From: Microcaldota archaeon
Lineage (GTDB): Archaea > Micrarchaeota > Micrarchaeia > Norongarragalinales > Norongarragalinaceae
Assembly (NCBI GenBank): GCA_016214445.1
Contig: JACROM010000103.1
Span: forward strand, 1 to 11,379
Reading direction: 5' to 3'
Length of the DNA stretch: 11,379 nt
The position numbers and the translations under genes are program-made. The notes under the pieces are model-generated. The model searched no databases. It saw only the letters and a list, made by a program, of their open reading frames with translations, and had not been told where the DNA came from. Position 1 is the stretch's first letter; each line of letters starts with the position of its first letter. Of the stretch, positions 5,924-11,379 are shown in pieces.

Positions 5924-5989
5924 AGGCTTGGGTTTGACCCAAGCCTCCCCTTTTATTTTTCTTTTTGTTTTCTTTTTCTTTTGTTTTTT
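5924..5989 (+). terminator. S-layer gene terminator
   Basis: A perfect 9-bp stem (5924-5932/5938-5946) with a 5-nt loop starts 12 bases after the stop codon and is followed by a pyrimidine tract of about 43 bases, mostly T (5947-5989). This is a strong terminator for a highly expressed gene and resembles the tract closing the small-protein cluster. Confidence 0.8.
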
Positions 5990-6073
5990 GTCAGCCAGCG
6001 TAGACTCTTTGAACGCGCCGACGTGAGGTGTGGGATTCTTTTTCTTTCCGTTGTTTTCCCGGAATAGCGGATA

Positions 6074-6119
6074 GCAGTTTCAGGGATAAAATTCGTTTTG
6101 GAAGCAAAGCTGAAACTGC
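6074..6119. repeat. Hairpin in the convergent S-layer/Fic gap
   Basis: Ten-base arms GCAGTTTCAG (6074-6083) and CTGAAACTGC (6110-6119) are perfectly complementary across a 26-nt loop. It lies 20 bp beyond the Fic stop and could mark the end of the Fic transcript, but no T tract follows on the minus strand. The rest of 5990-6138 shows nothing else. Confidence 0.4.
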
Positions 6120-6138
6120 GCTATCAGAGGCTGATGGC

Positions 6139-7287
6139 CTATTTTACGATTTCAAGGATTTCTTTCGCCACGTATATTTTGTTTCGCTTTCGGCTGGTTG
6201 TTTCTTGGACTATCCCGAGTTTTTCGAGTTCTTTCACGTGCCTCTGGACCGTTTGGAAGTGGTGCCCTGTTTCGCGGGACAGGCCCGGCATCGAACAGTA
6301 GAGCCTCTCGAAAAACTCATCGAGCACCCTGTAGGTTATCGCATTCGATTTCTTTTCTTCAAGCAACCTGAAATATTGCTGGCGTAGGTCCAGTATGCGC
6401 TTGCTTCGGGTCAGCGCGTCTTCCGACTGAACAGCTACGGCTGTGAGGAAAAACTCCAGCCATTTGGCGTGATCGCCGGTTTGCCTCGAGTGCATGAGTC
6501 GTTCGTAGTATTCGGGCTGGAATTTTTTCAGGTAGGGACTCAGATATAATAACGGCTGGCTGAGGCAGTCATTCTTTACAAGAAATATCGAGATCAAAGC
6601 ACGGCCTATTCTTCCGTTGCCATCAAGGAAGGGGTGTATAGTTTCGAATTGATAGTGCAGAAGACCTGCTTTGATTAGCAAGGGCACGTTATGTTGGGTG
6701 TTGGCGTATTTCTCGAAGTCGCTCATCAGTTCGCTGACCTTTTCGGGTGCGGCGGGTATGAATTCGGCATCTTCAATCCTGTTGGTCGGTCCGATGAAAT
6801 TTTGTATTGTCCTAAAAGAACCCCGGTTGGCTGAGTGTCCGCGTACGTTTTGGAGGAGTATCCTGTGCATTTCTCGGATGAGATCCAGCGTAAACCCCTC
6901 GCTCTTGACTTTGGACATTCCGTACTCGAGCGCTCTGACGTGGTTTATCACTTCAGCAACGTCGCTGTCTGCCGCTGGTTCTTCCCCTGCCTCTGCACTT
7001 AGTACCTCTGACAGGCCGGAGTGCGTTCCTTCTATGCGTGAGCTGTCAACGGATTCCTTAGCCATATATGGCCTAATGAGCAGATGCGGATTGGGCAGCA
7101 CGCGGCCGATGCCGGATAATTCCGACAGCTTTCTGTCCGCGCGGTCAAGGCAAATCACTGTCTTCTCGTCGTAGTCCAACTTTTCAGGAAGGGCGGCTGG
7201 AAGAAAGGTTGGTTGGCCTTTGGAATTGATTTCTATTTGTCCCGCCTTGCCGTTGAAATCCGAATTCCGCAGGGCATAATCGACCAT
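6139..7287 (-). CDS. Fic family protein, class II (probable AMP-transferase)
   Basis: A 382-residue cytoplasmic protein with three parts. An N-terminal Fic_N-like region carries the inhibitory helix motif S-x3-E-G (S82, E86, G87, within SSRIEG). The catalytic Fic core has an intact HPFLDGNGRIGR (H218 to R229): the His acts as base and the Gly/Asn/Arg loop binds nucleotide. The C-terminal 70 residues look like a winged helix. Family knowledge: such proteins transfer AMP from ATP to protein hydroxyls, and the Glu of the inhibitory motif blocks ATP until relieved. Because the inhibitor is built in, no separate antitoxin gene is needed, and none is seen. The start is ATG 7287; GTG 7296 is also possible. 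The TATA box about 32 bp upstream suggests a leaderless mRNA. The target is unknown. Confidence 0.9.
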   Translation of the reverse strand: MVDYALRNSDFNGKAGQIEINSKGQPTFLPAALPEKLDYDEKTVICLDRADRKLSELSGIGRVLPNPHLLIRPYMAKESVDSSRIEGTHSGLSEVLSAEAGEEPAADSDVAEVINHVRALEYGMSKVKSEGFTLDLIREMHRILLQNVRGHSANRGSFRTIQNFIGPTNRIEDAEFIPAAPEKVSELMSDFEKYANTQHNVPLLIKAGLLHYQFETIHPFLDGNGRIGRALISIFLVKNDCLSQPLLYLSPYLKKFQPEYYERLMHSRQTGDHAKWLEFFLTAVAVQSEDALTRSKRILDLRQQYFRLLEEKKSNAITYRVLDEFFERLYCSMPGLSRETGHHFQTVQRHVKELEKLGIVQETTSRKRNKIYVAKEILEIVK

Positions 7288-7313
7288 ACTCGCCACTACT
7301 ATAATTGCTCGCT

Positions 7314-7325
7314 TATTATATAAAA
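7314..7325 (-). promoter_or_regulatory. TATA box of the Fic gene
   Basis: TTTTATATAATA on the minus strand is a near-consensus archaeal TATA box centred near 7319. Transcription about 26 bases on would start near 7293, almost at the start codon, and no Shine-Dalgarno is visible, so the mRNA is probably leaderless or nearly so. Confidence 0.6.
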
Positions 7326-7334
7326 AGGTATATA

Positions 7335-7375
7335 TTGTAATAAGGCGCGGGTTGCCTATTTGTTTTGTAATAAGG
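7335..7375. repeat. Paired 11-bp direct repeats upstream of the Fic TATA box
   Basis: TTGTAATAAGG occurs exactly at 7335-7345 and 7365-7375, 30 bp apart, which is about three helical turns. The inner copy lies 10 bp upstream of the TATA box, where a bound protein could block or help TFB. The Fic protein's own winged-helix end is one candidate ligand. Nearby is an inverted pair CTTTAG/CTAAAG (7381-7386/7399-7404). Confidence 0.4.
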
Positions 7376-7429
7376 GTAAACTTTAGGAGTGAGAACGACT
7401 AAAGAAGCAACGCCGGAATTTTCTCAATC

Positions 7430-7438
7430 CTTTTAAAC
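7430..7438 (+). promoter_or_regulatory. Possible TATA box for the lipoprotein gene
   Basis: CTTTTAAAC is TATA-like and would start transcription near 7460, leaving a 45-nt leader. The 10-mer GCCGGAATTT occurs on either side of it (7412-7421 and 7470-7479). The match is modest. Confidence 0.3.
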
Positions 7439-7506
7439 CAGTTTGTCTTCAGACATACTAGTAGGCGGTGCCGGAATTTGCGTCACTTGCTTAACGGGTG
7501 GTTTAA

Positions 7507-8211
7507 TTGAAGTCTTTTAGTGTTGTTTTCGTCATTGCTTTGTCGTTGTTGCTTCTGGGCTGCGTAGGCCAGCAATCAGGGGCGCTGCCTTCGCCTACTG
7601 TGGTCGCTCTTCCGGACACCGCTTCAACGCCTACCTCCGCACCCACTCCTGCGCCTACAGCCACTCCTGCGCCAACTGCAACTCCCGCGCCCACGCTAGC
7701 GCCTACAGCCACTCCTGCGCCAACTGCAACTCCCGCGCCCACGCTAGCGCCTACAGCCACTCCTGCGCCCACAGCGACGCCTGCGCCTACGGCAACGGCA
7801 ACCGCAGCCTCGTCAGTCGAGGAATTCGCGCGGAGCGTCGAGCCGGCGTTGAAAAAGACGTTTAATACAACCAGGAAGTTCTACACTTCATCCTATGACG
7901 AGTGGGTCGCGGACGAATACACTTCCAGGTACTCGTACCAGGTTTACGCGCGTTTTTCGAAGAATGCCGGCTGGAGCGCTTTGGACAGCACCATCAATGT
8001 GACCGGCAAGGAAACGAACAGGACGAAACAGGTTTCAATGGTTGCGGAAGGAAAAGGCGCATACTACTCCTACATCGGCACCATGCCGTGCCAGGATTGG
8101 AAGTACGAGATTTACTTCGACCTCAAGGACTTCGAGATGGTGTACGGCAGCGAGTTCAAGCGAGCAATCGGGCCGCAGATGCTCTCTAACTTCGCGGACG
8201 TTTGTCCTTGA
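7507..8211 (+). CDS. Putative lipoprotein with Thr/Pro/Ala repeat stalk
   Basis: A 234-residue exported protein starting at TTG 7507, preceded by GGGTGG (7496-7501). A short basic and hydrophobic leader ends in LLGC, a lipobox-like sequence whose Cys19 would become the lipid-bearing N-terminus. Residues about 41-100 are a Thr/Pro/Ala stalk, partly exact 16-residue repeats, likely an extended spacer through the S-layer and possibly O-glycosylated. Residues 101-234 form a compact domain rich in Tyr and charged residues, with C195 and C233 able to form a disulfide and sequons at N120, N164 and N171. I recognise no family for this domain. It may sense or bind something outside the cell. It precedes another exported protein and an FKBP gene on the same strand. 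Confidence 0.75.
   Translation: MKSFSVVFVIALSLLLLGCVGQQSGALPSPTVVALPDTASTPTSAPTPAPTATPAPTATPAPTLAPTATPAPTATPAPTLAPTATPAPTATPAPTATATAASSVEEFARSVEPALKKTFNTTRKFYTSSYDEWVADEYTSRYSYQVYARFSKNAGWSALDSTINVTGKETNRTKQVSMVAEGKGAYYSYIGTMPCQDWKYEIYFDLKDFEMVYGSEFKRAIGPQMLSNFADVCP
7651..7769 (+). repeat. 48-bp tandem repeat in the lipoprotein stalk
   Basis: The unit 7651-7698 is repeated exactly at 7699-7746, and the first 23 bases recur at 7747-7769. It encodes 16-residue repeats of Ala, Pro, Thr and Leu. Exact identity suggests recent duplication by slippage, so stalk length may vary between strains. Confidence 0.9.
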
Positions 8212-8228
8212 ATGCGCGGTTCGGAAAG

Positions 8229-8269
8229 GGGGTTTTTTAAACTTCTTCCTTCACTTTTCTTGTATATAG
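8229..8269 (+). promoter_or_regulatory. Two candidate TATA boxes before the sequon-rich protein
   Basis: GGTTTTTTAAAC (8231-8242), just after a run of G, and TGTATATAG (8261-8269) are both TATA-like. The first would start transcription near 8263 and leave a 20-nt leader; the second is only about 18 bp from the ATG, short even for a leaderless mRNA. I favour the first. The T-rich bases 8232-8260 could also help end the lipoprotein transcript. Confidence 0.35.
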
Positions 8270-8283
8270 AGTGATTACTGTTT

Positions 8284-9138
8284 ATGGTTTCAAAACAAGC
8301 TATCCTGAAGTACGGTGCCCTGGCGTTGATACTGTTCTTCGTCCTCGGGTTCTTCGTGCCCCTAATGTATGTCCAGCAGCCGCCTTCGACGGCTTCTGAA
8401 GCCTCTCCTGAACCGCAGACTCTGAAAGGCATGGGCAAGACAACAGCCAACGTCACCAGGCTCGAGTACGTTGGCTACGCACAATGCCCTTCGTCCAATG
8501 CTTCTTATTCGATAAAACAGGTTCCCGGTGTGAAGAACGCTTTCTTGGCGGCGTCAGGCGCGCTTGCAGTTGAATTCTCTCCTGAAACTCTGGTTGGCGA
8601 ATTGTCCGCGAAAGTGCAGGTAGAATGCGGGTCTGCGATGTTCAGGACCGCCCTGCTTGACCTGGAACCGGTTCTCCTGAATTTCACCAACAAAAGCTTT
8701 TTGTTGTCGAAATACATGCTTCAGGGCTTCGCCGGCCAGAACGGCTTGCCTTATTTGCGCGGGTTCGTGCTTTCCGACACTACTCAAGGAAGTAGCATCA
8801 ACGTTTCGGTTTACGGCGTGATTTCAGGCAACGCCCTTTCTTCCCTGACCATAGAGGAGTCGCGGAGGCAGGTTGTCTGGGAGATGGTCAAGGCGCCGGA
8901 GTTCGAAGCCAAAACAAACGAGACAAACATAGAAATTGGCGAAAACAATGAAACAATTGGAAGCAACGAAACAAATGATGCAACCGCAACAGGAGAAACA
9001 AACGAAACCAACGTACGCGTCAACGCGACAATTGAAGGCGACGGCATCCAGGTTTTCAAGCCATCAACAGGCGCAATTGAAGTTAACGCTACCGCCTCTG
9101 AACCAGCCAATTCAACTCAATCCAACCAAACAGCTTGA
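8284..9138 (+). CDS. Membrane-anchored exported protein with sequon-rich tail
   Basis: A 284-residue protein of unknown function. One hydrophobic helix (about 9-30) after a basic start anchors it, leaving the rest outside the cell. Residues 52-205 form a globular domain with two cysteines (C68, C115), a likely disulfide. Its stretch from C68 to about 111, with PGV and then AVEF and a helix, faintly resembles a heavy-metal-associated-type ferredoxin-like fold, but no CxxC is present, so metal binding is doubtful. The last 75 residues are Asn/Thr/Glu-rich, with eight of the protein's 13 N-x-S/T sequons, which would make a heavily glycosylated, flexible tail. The stop is 16 bp before the FKBP start, so the two are probably co-transcribed. 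Confidence 0.7.
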   Translation: MVSKQAILKYGALALILFFVLGFFVPLMYVQQPPSTASEASPEPQTLKGMGKTTANVTRLEYVGYAQCPSSNASYSIKQVPGVKNAFLAASGALAVEFSPETLVGELSAKVQVECGSAMFRTALLDLEPVLLNFTNKSFLLSKYMLQGFAGQNGLPYLRGFVLSDTTQGSSINVSVYGVISGNALSSLTIEESRRQVVWEMVKAPEFEAKTNETNIEIGENNETIGSNETNDATATGETNETNVRVNATIEGDGIQVFKPSTGAIEVNATASEPANSTQSNQTA

Positions 9139-9154
9139 ACTATGGTGATATGAA

Positions 9155-9823
9155 ATGAAAATCGACAAAGGAGACCTCGTAAACATGGAATACTCCGCGA
9201 AAACAGAAGGCGTAGTTTTCGACACCACCTCTGCTGAAGAGGCGAAAAAAGCAGGCATACGCCACCGGGCAGCTTACGGTCCGGCCTTGGTGGCCGCAGG
9301 CAAGAACCAGGTGATTCCGGGACTGGACGAGGCGCTTTTGAACGCGGAAGAAGGCAAAACCTCAAGCGTATCAATTCCTCCTGAAAAAGCTTTCGGCGAG
9401 CGCAGCTCCCAGCTTGTGCGCTTGGTTCCTTTGCAGCAGTTCCACCAGCAGAACGTTTCCCCCAAGCCCGGTATGGTTTTAGAGTTGGACAACAGGCCCT
9501 GCCGGGTGCAGAGCGTCTCTGGCGGAAGGGTGCGCGTTGACTTCAACCACGAGCTCGCAGGCAAGACTCTCGACTATACGTTTACGGTGAAGAGAGTGTT
9601 CAAGAAACCGGAAGAGAAAGTGGGGGTTTTGGCGGAAAAGGAGGAGTTCAAGGCTTCCTTCAAGGAAGGAATTGTTTCCGTTCCCATAGATGCCAAGGAC
9701 GCTGAAGCTACAGGCATGGCGGTAAAGAAGCTCCGCTTCATGCAATCCTGCTTCAGCCTCATACCTGAAGTGAATAAGGTAAAGTTCGACGAAACGTATT
9801 CGCGGTCTGAAATCAAGGCTTAG
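9155..9823 (+). CDS. FKBP-type prolyl isomerase, long archaeal (SlyD-like) form
   Basis: A 222-residue peptidyl-prolyl cis-trans isomerase and chaperone. The ATG at 9155 follows GGTGAT (9144-9149). The FKBP domain is split: residues 1-83 (Y13, F22-D23, V53-I54 in QVIPGLDEAL, F80-G81) and 132-148 (HELAGKTLDYTFTVKRV). Between them, about 84-131, lies the insert-in-flap domain that gives SlyD-type proteins their chaperone activity. A C-terminal extension (150-222) is as found in the roughly 26-kDa archaeal FKBPs. There is no signal peptide, so it acts in the cytoplasm. L57 replaces the Trp of human FKBP12, as in SlyD. It lacks the His-rich metal tail of bacterial SlyD. Co-transcription with an exported protein hints at a role in folding envelope proteins, which is inference. 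Confidence 0.93.
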   Translation: MKIDKGDLVNMEYSAKTEGVVFDTTSAEEAKKAGIRHRAAYGPALVAAGKNQVIPGLDEALLNAEEGKTSSVSIPPEKAFGERSSQLVRLVPLQQFHQQNVSPKPGMVLELDNRPCRVQSVSGGRVRVDFNHELAGKTLDYTFTVKRVFKKPEEKVGVLAEKEEFKASFKEGIVSVPIDAKDAEATGMAVKKLRFMQSCFSLIPEVNKVKFDETYSRSEIKA

Positions 9824-9825
9824 AG

Positions 9826-9880
9826 TTTTTTTGTTCGGCCTCTTTCGGCAGCGGGTCTTCGTGAGTGAAACGGCTTCACT
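9826..9880. terminator. Convergent FKBP/ATPase terminator region
   Basis: A run of seven T follows the FKBP stop by two bases (9826-9832). Further on, a 6-bp hairpin AGTGAA/TTCACT (9864-9869/9875-9880) lies between the convergent genes. The T run is the likely FKBP terminator; the hairpin could serve either strand. Confidence 0.4.
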
Positions 9881-9916
9881 GGCCGCCAACCCAAAAGGGA
9901 GTGGCGCGTTGCCTCC

Positions 9917-11206
9917 TTATGCGGATAGGATTTTCCTCGGTGCCACTGTTTTCCCTATGGCGGCAAGGAATGCGTAAGTTGGCGCTATGACGACGTTTCC
10001 GCGTTTTTCGAACACGTTTTTGGTGAGCAAAAATTTTTTTTGCGCCAGCTTGAACGCCGCCAGGTTTTTTACCCACTCGGGTTTGAGGTTTTCGGACCAC
10101 TTGACTTCAACTGCCCACCATTCGTTTCCGAACTTGCACAAGTAGTCCACTTCCCTTTTCTTGTCCCGGTAGAAGCAGACTTGGTCGCATACCCTGAGCA
10201 GGTGCGAGCCGACAACGTCCTCTACTACTAAGCTTTCCAGCCTTTTCCCGAACATCGAGGACAGGAGGGGGTCGGTGAACAGGAATTTTTTTTCCTTCTT
10301 GGGATCCGGTGCGGCAATTGCCGCGTTGTAGTTGTACGCGAGTTTGCCTATCATGAGGTAATTGAAGCTGTCGAGGTAGCTGGCAACGGTGTGGTGCGAC
10401 ACTATGGATGTCTCCCGCGCCAGCGACAGGAAATCGAAGGTCGTTTTTTGGGTGAGTTTTTCCAGGAGTTCGCGCGCGTACAGCACGGACTTGCCTTCCT
10501 TGGATATCGCGCCTTCGATCCAACGCGCATACCGTTCCTTCAGCAATGCGGGGTCCTGGTTCCATGCGGGCGGAAACCCCCCGTTCCGCAGGTATCTGGT
10601 GAAGAGGCCGTGCAGCTTCGCGTCGAGAAATTTTTTTTCGATGGCTTTCAGCGATGGCACCCCCTCTTCCCTTATTCCGGCTATTCTCGCGAACGAGTAA
10701 GGGTAGAACAGGTATTCGTTGCCTTCTATCCCCCTGCCGGGCAGCCTTTCAGCTCCTTTCTTCAGGTCGAGCGAAGAGGAACCGGTCACCACCAGTACGT
10801 CGTCTGGCGTCATTTTTCCGGAATCCACCAAGTACTTTACCTTGGCTGCCCAGCCCGGCTCGGCAGTTGCCTCATCTACGAACAGGTACCGCCTGCCTTG
10901 GTTGGCGCTGAAATCGACGTATTCCGCCAAGTCTCCGAAACCGGTGCCGGACTCGAGGTTCGCGTACGCAACCTGTTGCGGGTTTGCCCCGCCCGCCTCC
11001 AACAGGCTCTTGATCATCAGCTTCAGGAGTGTTGTCTTTCCGACCTGCCGCGGGCCGCGCAGTACATACACGCCGCCCTTGGTGAGGTCCAGCAAAGGCG
11101 GTTCGAAGCGTACCTTCTGCTGCTCGAACTCGACGACGTGCTTGTCCCTGTGGATCGCCAGCTTGTCGGACCACCACGGGTTTTGTTCCACCAAAAGCGC
11201 TTTCAT
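9917..11206 (-). CDS. AAA family ATPase with DUF4143 and nuclease-like C-terminus
   Basis: A 429-residue cytoplasmic ATPase of the AAA_14/DUF4143 type common in archaea. The Walker A is GPRQVGKTT (51-59, with K57), Walker B is YLFVDEA (107-113, with D111 and E112), and VLVVTGSSS (137-145) looks like sensor 1. The DUF4143-like part includes a helix-turn-helix-like stretch (about 255-285) and FTDPLLSSMFG (310-320). Near the end, D354 in REVDYL and E367-V-K369 fit the spacing of a PD-(D/E)XK nuclease fold. Cellular function is unknown for this family; DNA or defence roles are often suspected. A TATA box about 28 bp before the ATG predicts a leaderless mRNA. It has no obvious partner gene inside the window. 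Confidence 0.88.
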   Translation of the reverse strand: MKALLVEQNPWWSDKLAIHRDKHVVEFEQQKVRFEPPLLDLTKGGVYVLRGPRQVGKTTLLKLMIKSLLEAGGANPQQVAYANLESGTGFGDLAEYVDFSANQGRRYLFVDEATAEPGWAAKVKYLVDSGKMTPDDVLVVTGSSSLDLKKGAERLPGRGIEGNEYLFYPYSFARIAGIREEGVPSLKAIEKKFLDAKLHGLFTRYLRNGGFPPAWNQDPALLKERYARWIEGAISKEGKSVLYARELLEKLTQKTTFDFLSLARETSIVSHHTVASYLDSFNYLMIGKLAYNYNAAIAAPDPKKEKKFLFTDPLLSSMFGKRLESLVVEDVVGSHLLRVCDQVCFYRDKKREVDYLCKFGNEWWAVEVKWSENLKPEWVKNLAAFKLAQKKFLLTKNVFEKRGNVVIAPTYAFLAAIGKTVAPRKILSA

Positions 11207-11217
11207 CGTGGTAATCT

Positions 11218-11257
11218 ATTGCCACGAACTATTTAAATACCTTGGCAATGGATTGCC
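11218..11257 (-). promoter_or_regulatory. ATPase promoter with inverted repeat around the TATA box
   Basis: TATTTAAATA (11239-11230 on the minus strand) is a good TATA box centred near 11234, predicting a start near 11208, two bases before the ATG. It is framed by ATTGCCA (11218-11224) and TGGCAAT (11243-11249), a perfect 7-bp inverted repeat centred within about one base of the TATA centre; a further ATTGCC lies at 11252-11257. A dimeric repressor bound here would cover TATA and start site. Confidence 0.5.
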
Positions 11258-11288
11258 GGGGTTCTTGACGGGCGGGAGCTAGAAAGGC

Positions 11289-11379
11289 TTAGTTTTCATC
11301 GTGGTCCCTTAAGTCTTCGAGCGTCATTCCCCTAAGTTGTTTGTCTACCCCGAAGAGGCTTTTGAGTTTTTTTCTTTTC
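11289..11379 (-). CDS. 3' end of an unidentified gene (partial)
   Basis: The last 29 codons of a gene that begins beyond the right edge. The visible tail is basic at first (KRKKLKSLFGV) and acidic at the end (LEDLRDHDEN, then TAA), with no hydrophobic segment. One of three frames stays open with sensible composition, but the piece is too short for a family call. It would read in the same direction as the ATPase, 82 bp upstream of it; the ATPase has its own promoter, so they need not form an operon. Confidence 0.4.
   Translation of the reverse strand, partial: KRKKLKSLFGVDKQLRGMTLEDLRDHDEN

Noticed and set aside
7503..7772. Minus-strand Gly/Ala/Val repeat protein
   Set aside because: It is the antisense of the Thr/Pro/Ala stalk of the lipoprotein and has no independent support.
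11201..11304. Direct repeat TTTCATCGTGG at 11201 and 11294
   Set aside because: Only 11 bp, one copy over a start codon and one inside a gene end; most likely chance.
1..11379. tRNA, rRNA, insertion sequence or attachment site
   Set aside because: No cloverleaf, rRNA-like stretch, transposase frame or terminal inverted repeats were found on reading both strands.

Overview
This 11.4 kb window looks like archaeal chromosome. One gene encodes an S-layer protein of the MJ0822-like type, with S_layer_N-like and S_layer_C-like ends. Another encodes a long archaeal FKBP-type prolyl isomerase. Several genes are preceded by AT-rich TATA-like boxes rather than bacterial -35/-10 pairs, two of them at the distance expected for leaderless or near-leaderless mRNAs. 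Gene ends run into long pyrimidine tracts. The style (small genes, DUF4143 ATPase, P/T-repeat lipoprotein) would fit a euryarchaeote or a DPANN lineage. I cannot place it further from sequence alone.

Left third, minus strand (about 60-2375): a compact cluster of five small membrane proteins reading leftward, called P5, P4, P3, P2 and P1 in transcription order. P5, P4 and P1 are clear paralogues. Each has a polar N-terminus, the motif R-x2-[YF]-L-x-[NE]-x-[LVI]-x2-W-[KR], a two-helix membrane hairpin, and an R-T-[IV] tail 54-56 residues after the motif Trp. P2 is a more distant two-helix protein. P3 is a small C-terminally anchored protein whose stop overlaps the P2 start. A 17-codon ORF may lie between P5 and P4. 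The cluster starts at a TATA box near 2369 and ends in hairpins plus a 66-base pyrimidine tract. I recognise no family for these proteins; they are the best candidate here for an undescribed system.

Centre (2401-5990): a gene-free stretch of about 680 bp separates the cluster from the divergent S-layer gene. It is packed with short direct repeats and hairpins whose arms differ but whose small loops look alike. One 30-bp hairpin recurs exactly inside the small-protein cluster. The S-layer gene (3087-5912) has a signal peptide, at least 12 N-glycosylation sequons, a long Ser/Thr/Gly/Asn-rich middle and a strong hairpin/T-tract terminator.

Right half (6000-11379): a class II Fic protein with its own inhibitory motif (minus strand); then a plus-strand run of a putative lipoprotein, a membrane-anchored sequon-rich exported protein and the FKBP isomerase; then, convergent to these, a minus-strand AAA/DUF4143 ATPase with a PD-(D/E)XK-like motif; and the 3' end of an unidentified gene at the right edge. 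The Fic and ATPase promoters both carry repeats placed like operators. The plus-strand envelope genes and the S-layer gene suggest that much of the window serves the cell surface.
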